Assembly (NCBI GenBank): GCA_021161055.1
Contig: JAGHBI010000092.1
Span: 1-28,929, forward strand
Origin: Candidatus Iainarchaeum sp.
GTDB taxonomy: Archaea; Iainarchaeota; Iainarchaeia; Iainarchaeales; DTGL01
Reading direction: 5' to 3'
DNA length: 28,929 nt
Part shown: positions 28,916 to 28,929 of the stretch, in pieces
How the letters are laid out: the number at the start of each line of letters is the position of its first letter
Position numbering within the stretch: position 1 is the first letter of the stretch
The notes under the pieces: model-generated
Database searches by the model: none
What the model was told of the DNA's origin: nothing
Seen by the model: the letters and a program-made list of their open reading frames with translations, nothing else
Translations under genes and position numbers: made by a program

Positions 28916-28929
28916 CTAACGTTCTATCG

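Noticed and set aside
1..28929. CRISPR arrays, insertion sequences, tRNA genes or inteins
   Set aside because: No regularly spaced repeats, transposase-like frames, cloverleaf-like intergenic sequence or intein splice blocks were seen on reading both strands; this was by eye, so a tRNAscan or profile search could still find something missed.

Overview
The window is a gene-dense stretch of an archaeal chromosome. The evidence is the gene content: RNA polymerase subunit L, exosome Csl4, archaeal PCNA, heterodimeric primase (PriS/PriL), GINS, S27e, aIF2-alpha, aRF1, a Dph2-type diphthamide enzyme, archaeal UMP kinase, EndoQ, and a Methanococcus-type S-layer protein. Promoters look archaeal, with TTTTAAAA or TTTAAATA box A elements about 25-30 nt before many start codons, which suggests many leaderless transcripts. 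Where leaders exist, the Shine-Dalgarno is GAGGTG or AGGTGG. A DPANN or euryarchaeal lineage is plausible, but the sequence alone does not settle the phylum. I saw no tRNA, rRNA, CRISPR array, insertion sequence or intein. No gene-free stretch exceeds 300 nt; the longest is 15772-15968, ahead of the S-layer gene.

Layout. 84-2005: an SPFH/stomatin-like protein convergent with a SpoIIM-family membrane protein. 2101-3546: Csl4, RpoL and a DUF99 protein in a tight + strand group. 3637-4757: a small DUF2283 protein and an archaeal signal peptidase. 4855-12323: a replication/translation block on + with an OB-fold protein, PCNA1, PCNA2, PriL, PriS, GINS, S27e, aIF2-alpha and a PAC2-family protein. 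It is interrupted only by a minus-strand EamA transporter lying between the two PCNA genes. 12320-13585 (-): EndoQ, a repair nuclease for deaminated DNA, ending in a PCNA-binding-like motif. 13657-15771: an AmrS-type radical SAM protein, a BofA-like membrane protein and a winged-helix protein of unknown role.

15969-20923: the S-layer gene, with an elaborate promoter and leader and a strong terminator. It is followed by a flippase-like membrane protein and a GlcNAc-1-phosphate transferase, which suggests a neighbourhood for surface protein and glycan assembly. 20975-23474 (-): aRF1 and TruD as an operon. 23603-25203: UMP kinase with an N-terminal extension, then an unrecognised basic protein built from two copies of a ~105-residue unit. 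25217-28880 (-): phosphoenolpyruvate synthase with a long coiled-coil insertion, followed by Dph2.

The most distinctive points are: two different sliding clamps beside a primase whose catalytic motifs depart from consensus; EndoQ with a C-terminal PIP-like tail next to those clamps; a near-identical GGTGTTT(T)GCTTG initiation signal at three unrelated TTG-start genes; an 11-bp inverted repeat overlapping the predicted S-layer transcription start, with an overlapping leader hairpin; a palindrome enclosing the likely aRF1 box A; and an aRF1 carrying NIKD in place of NIKS.
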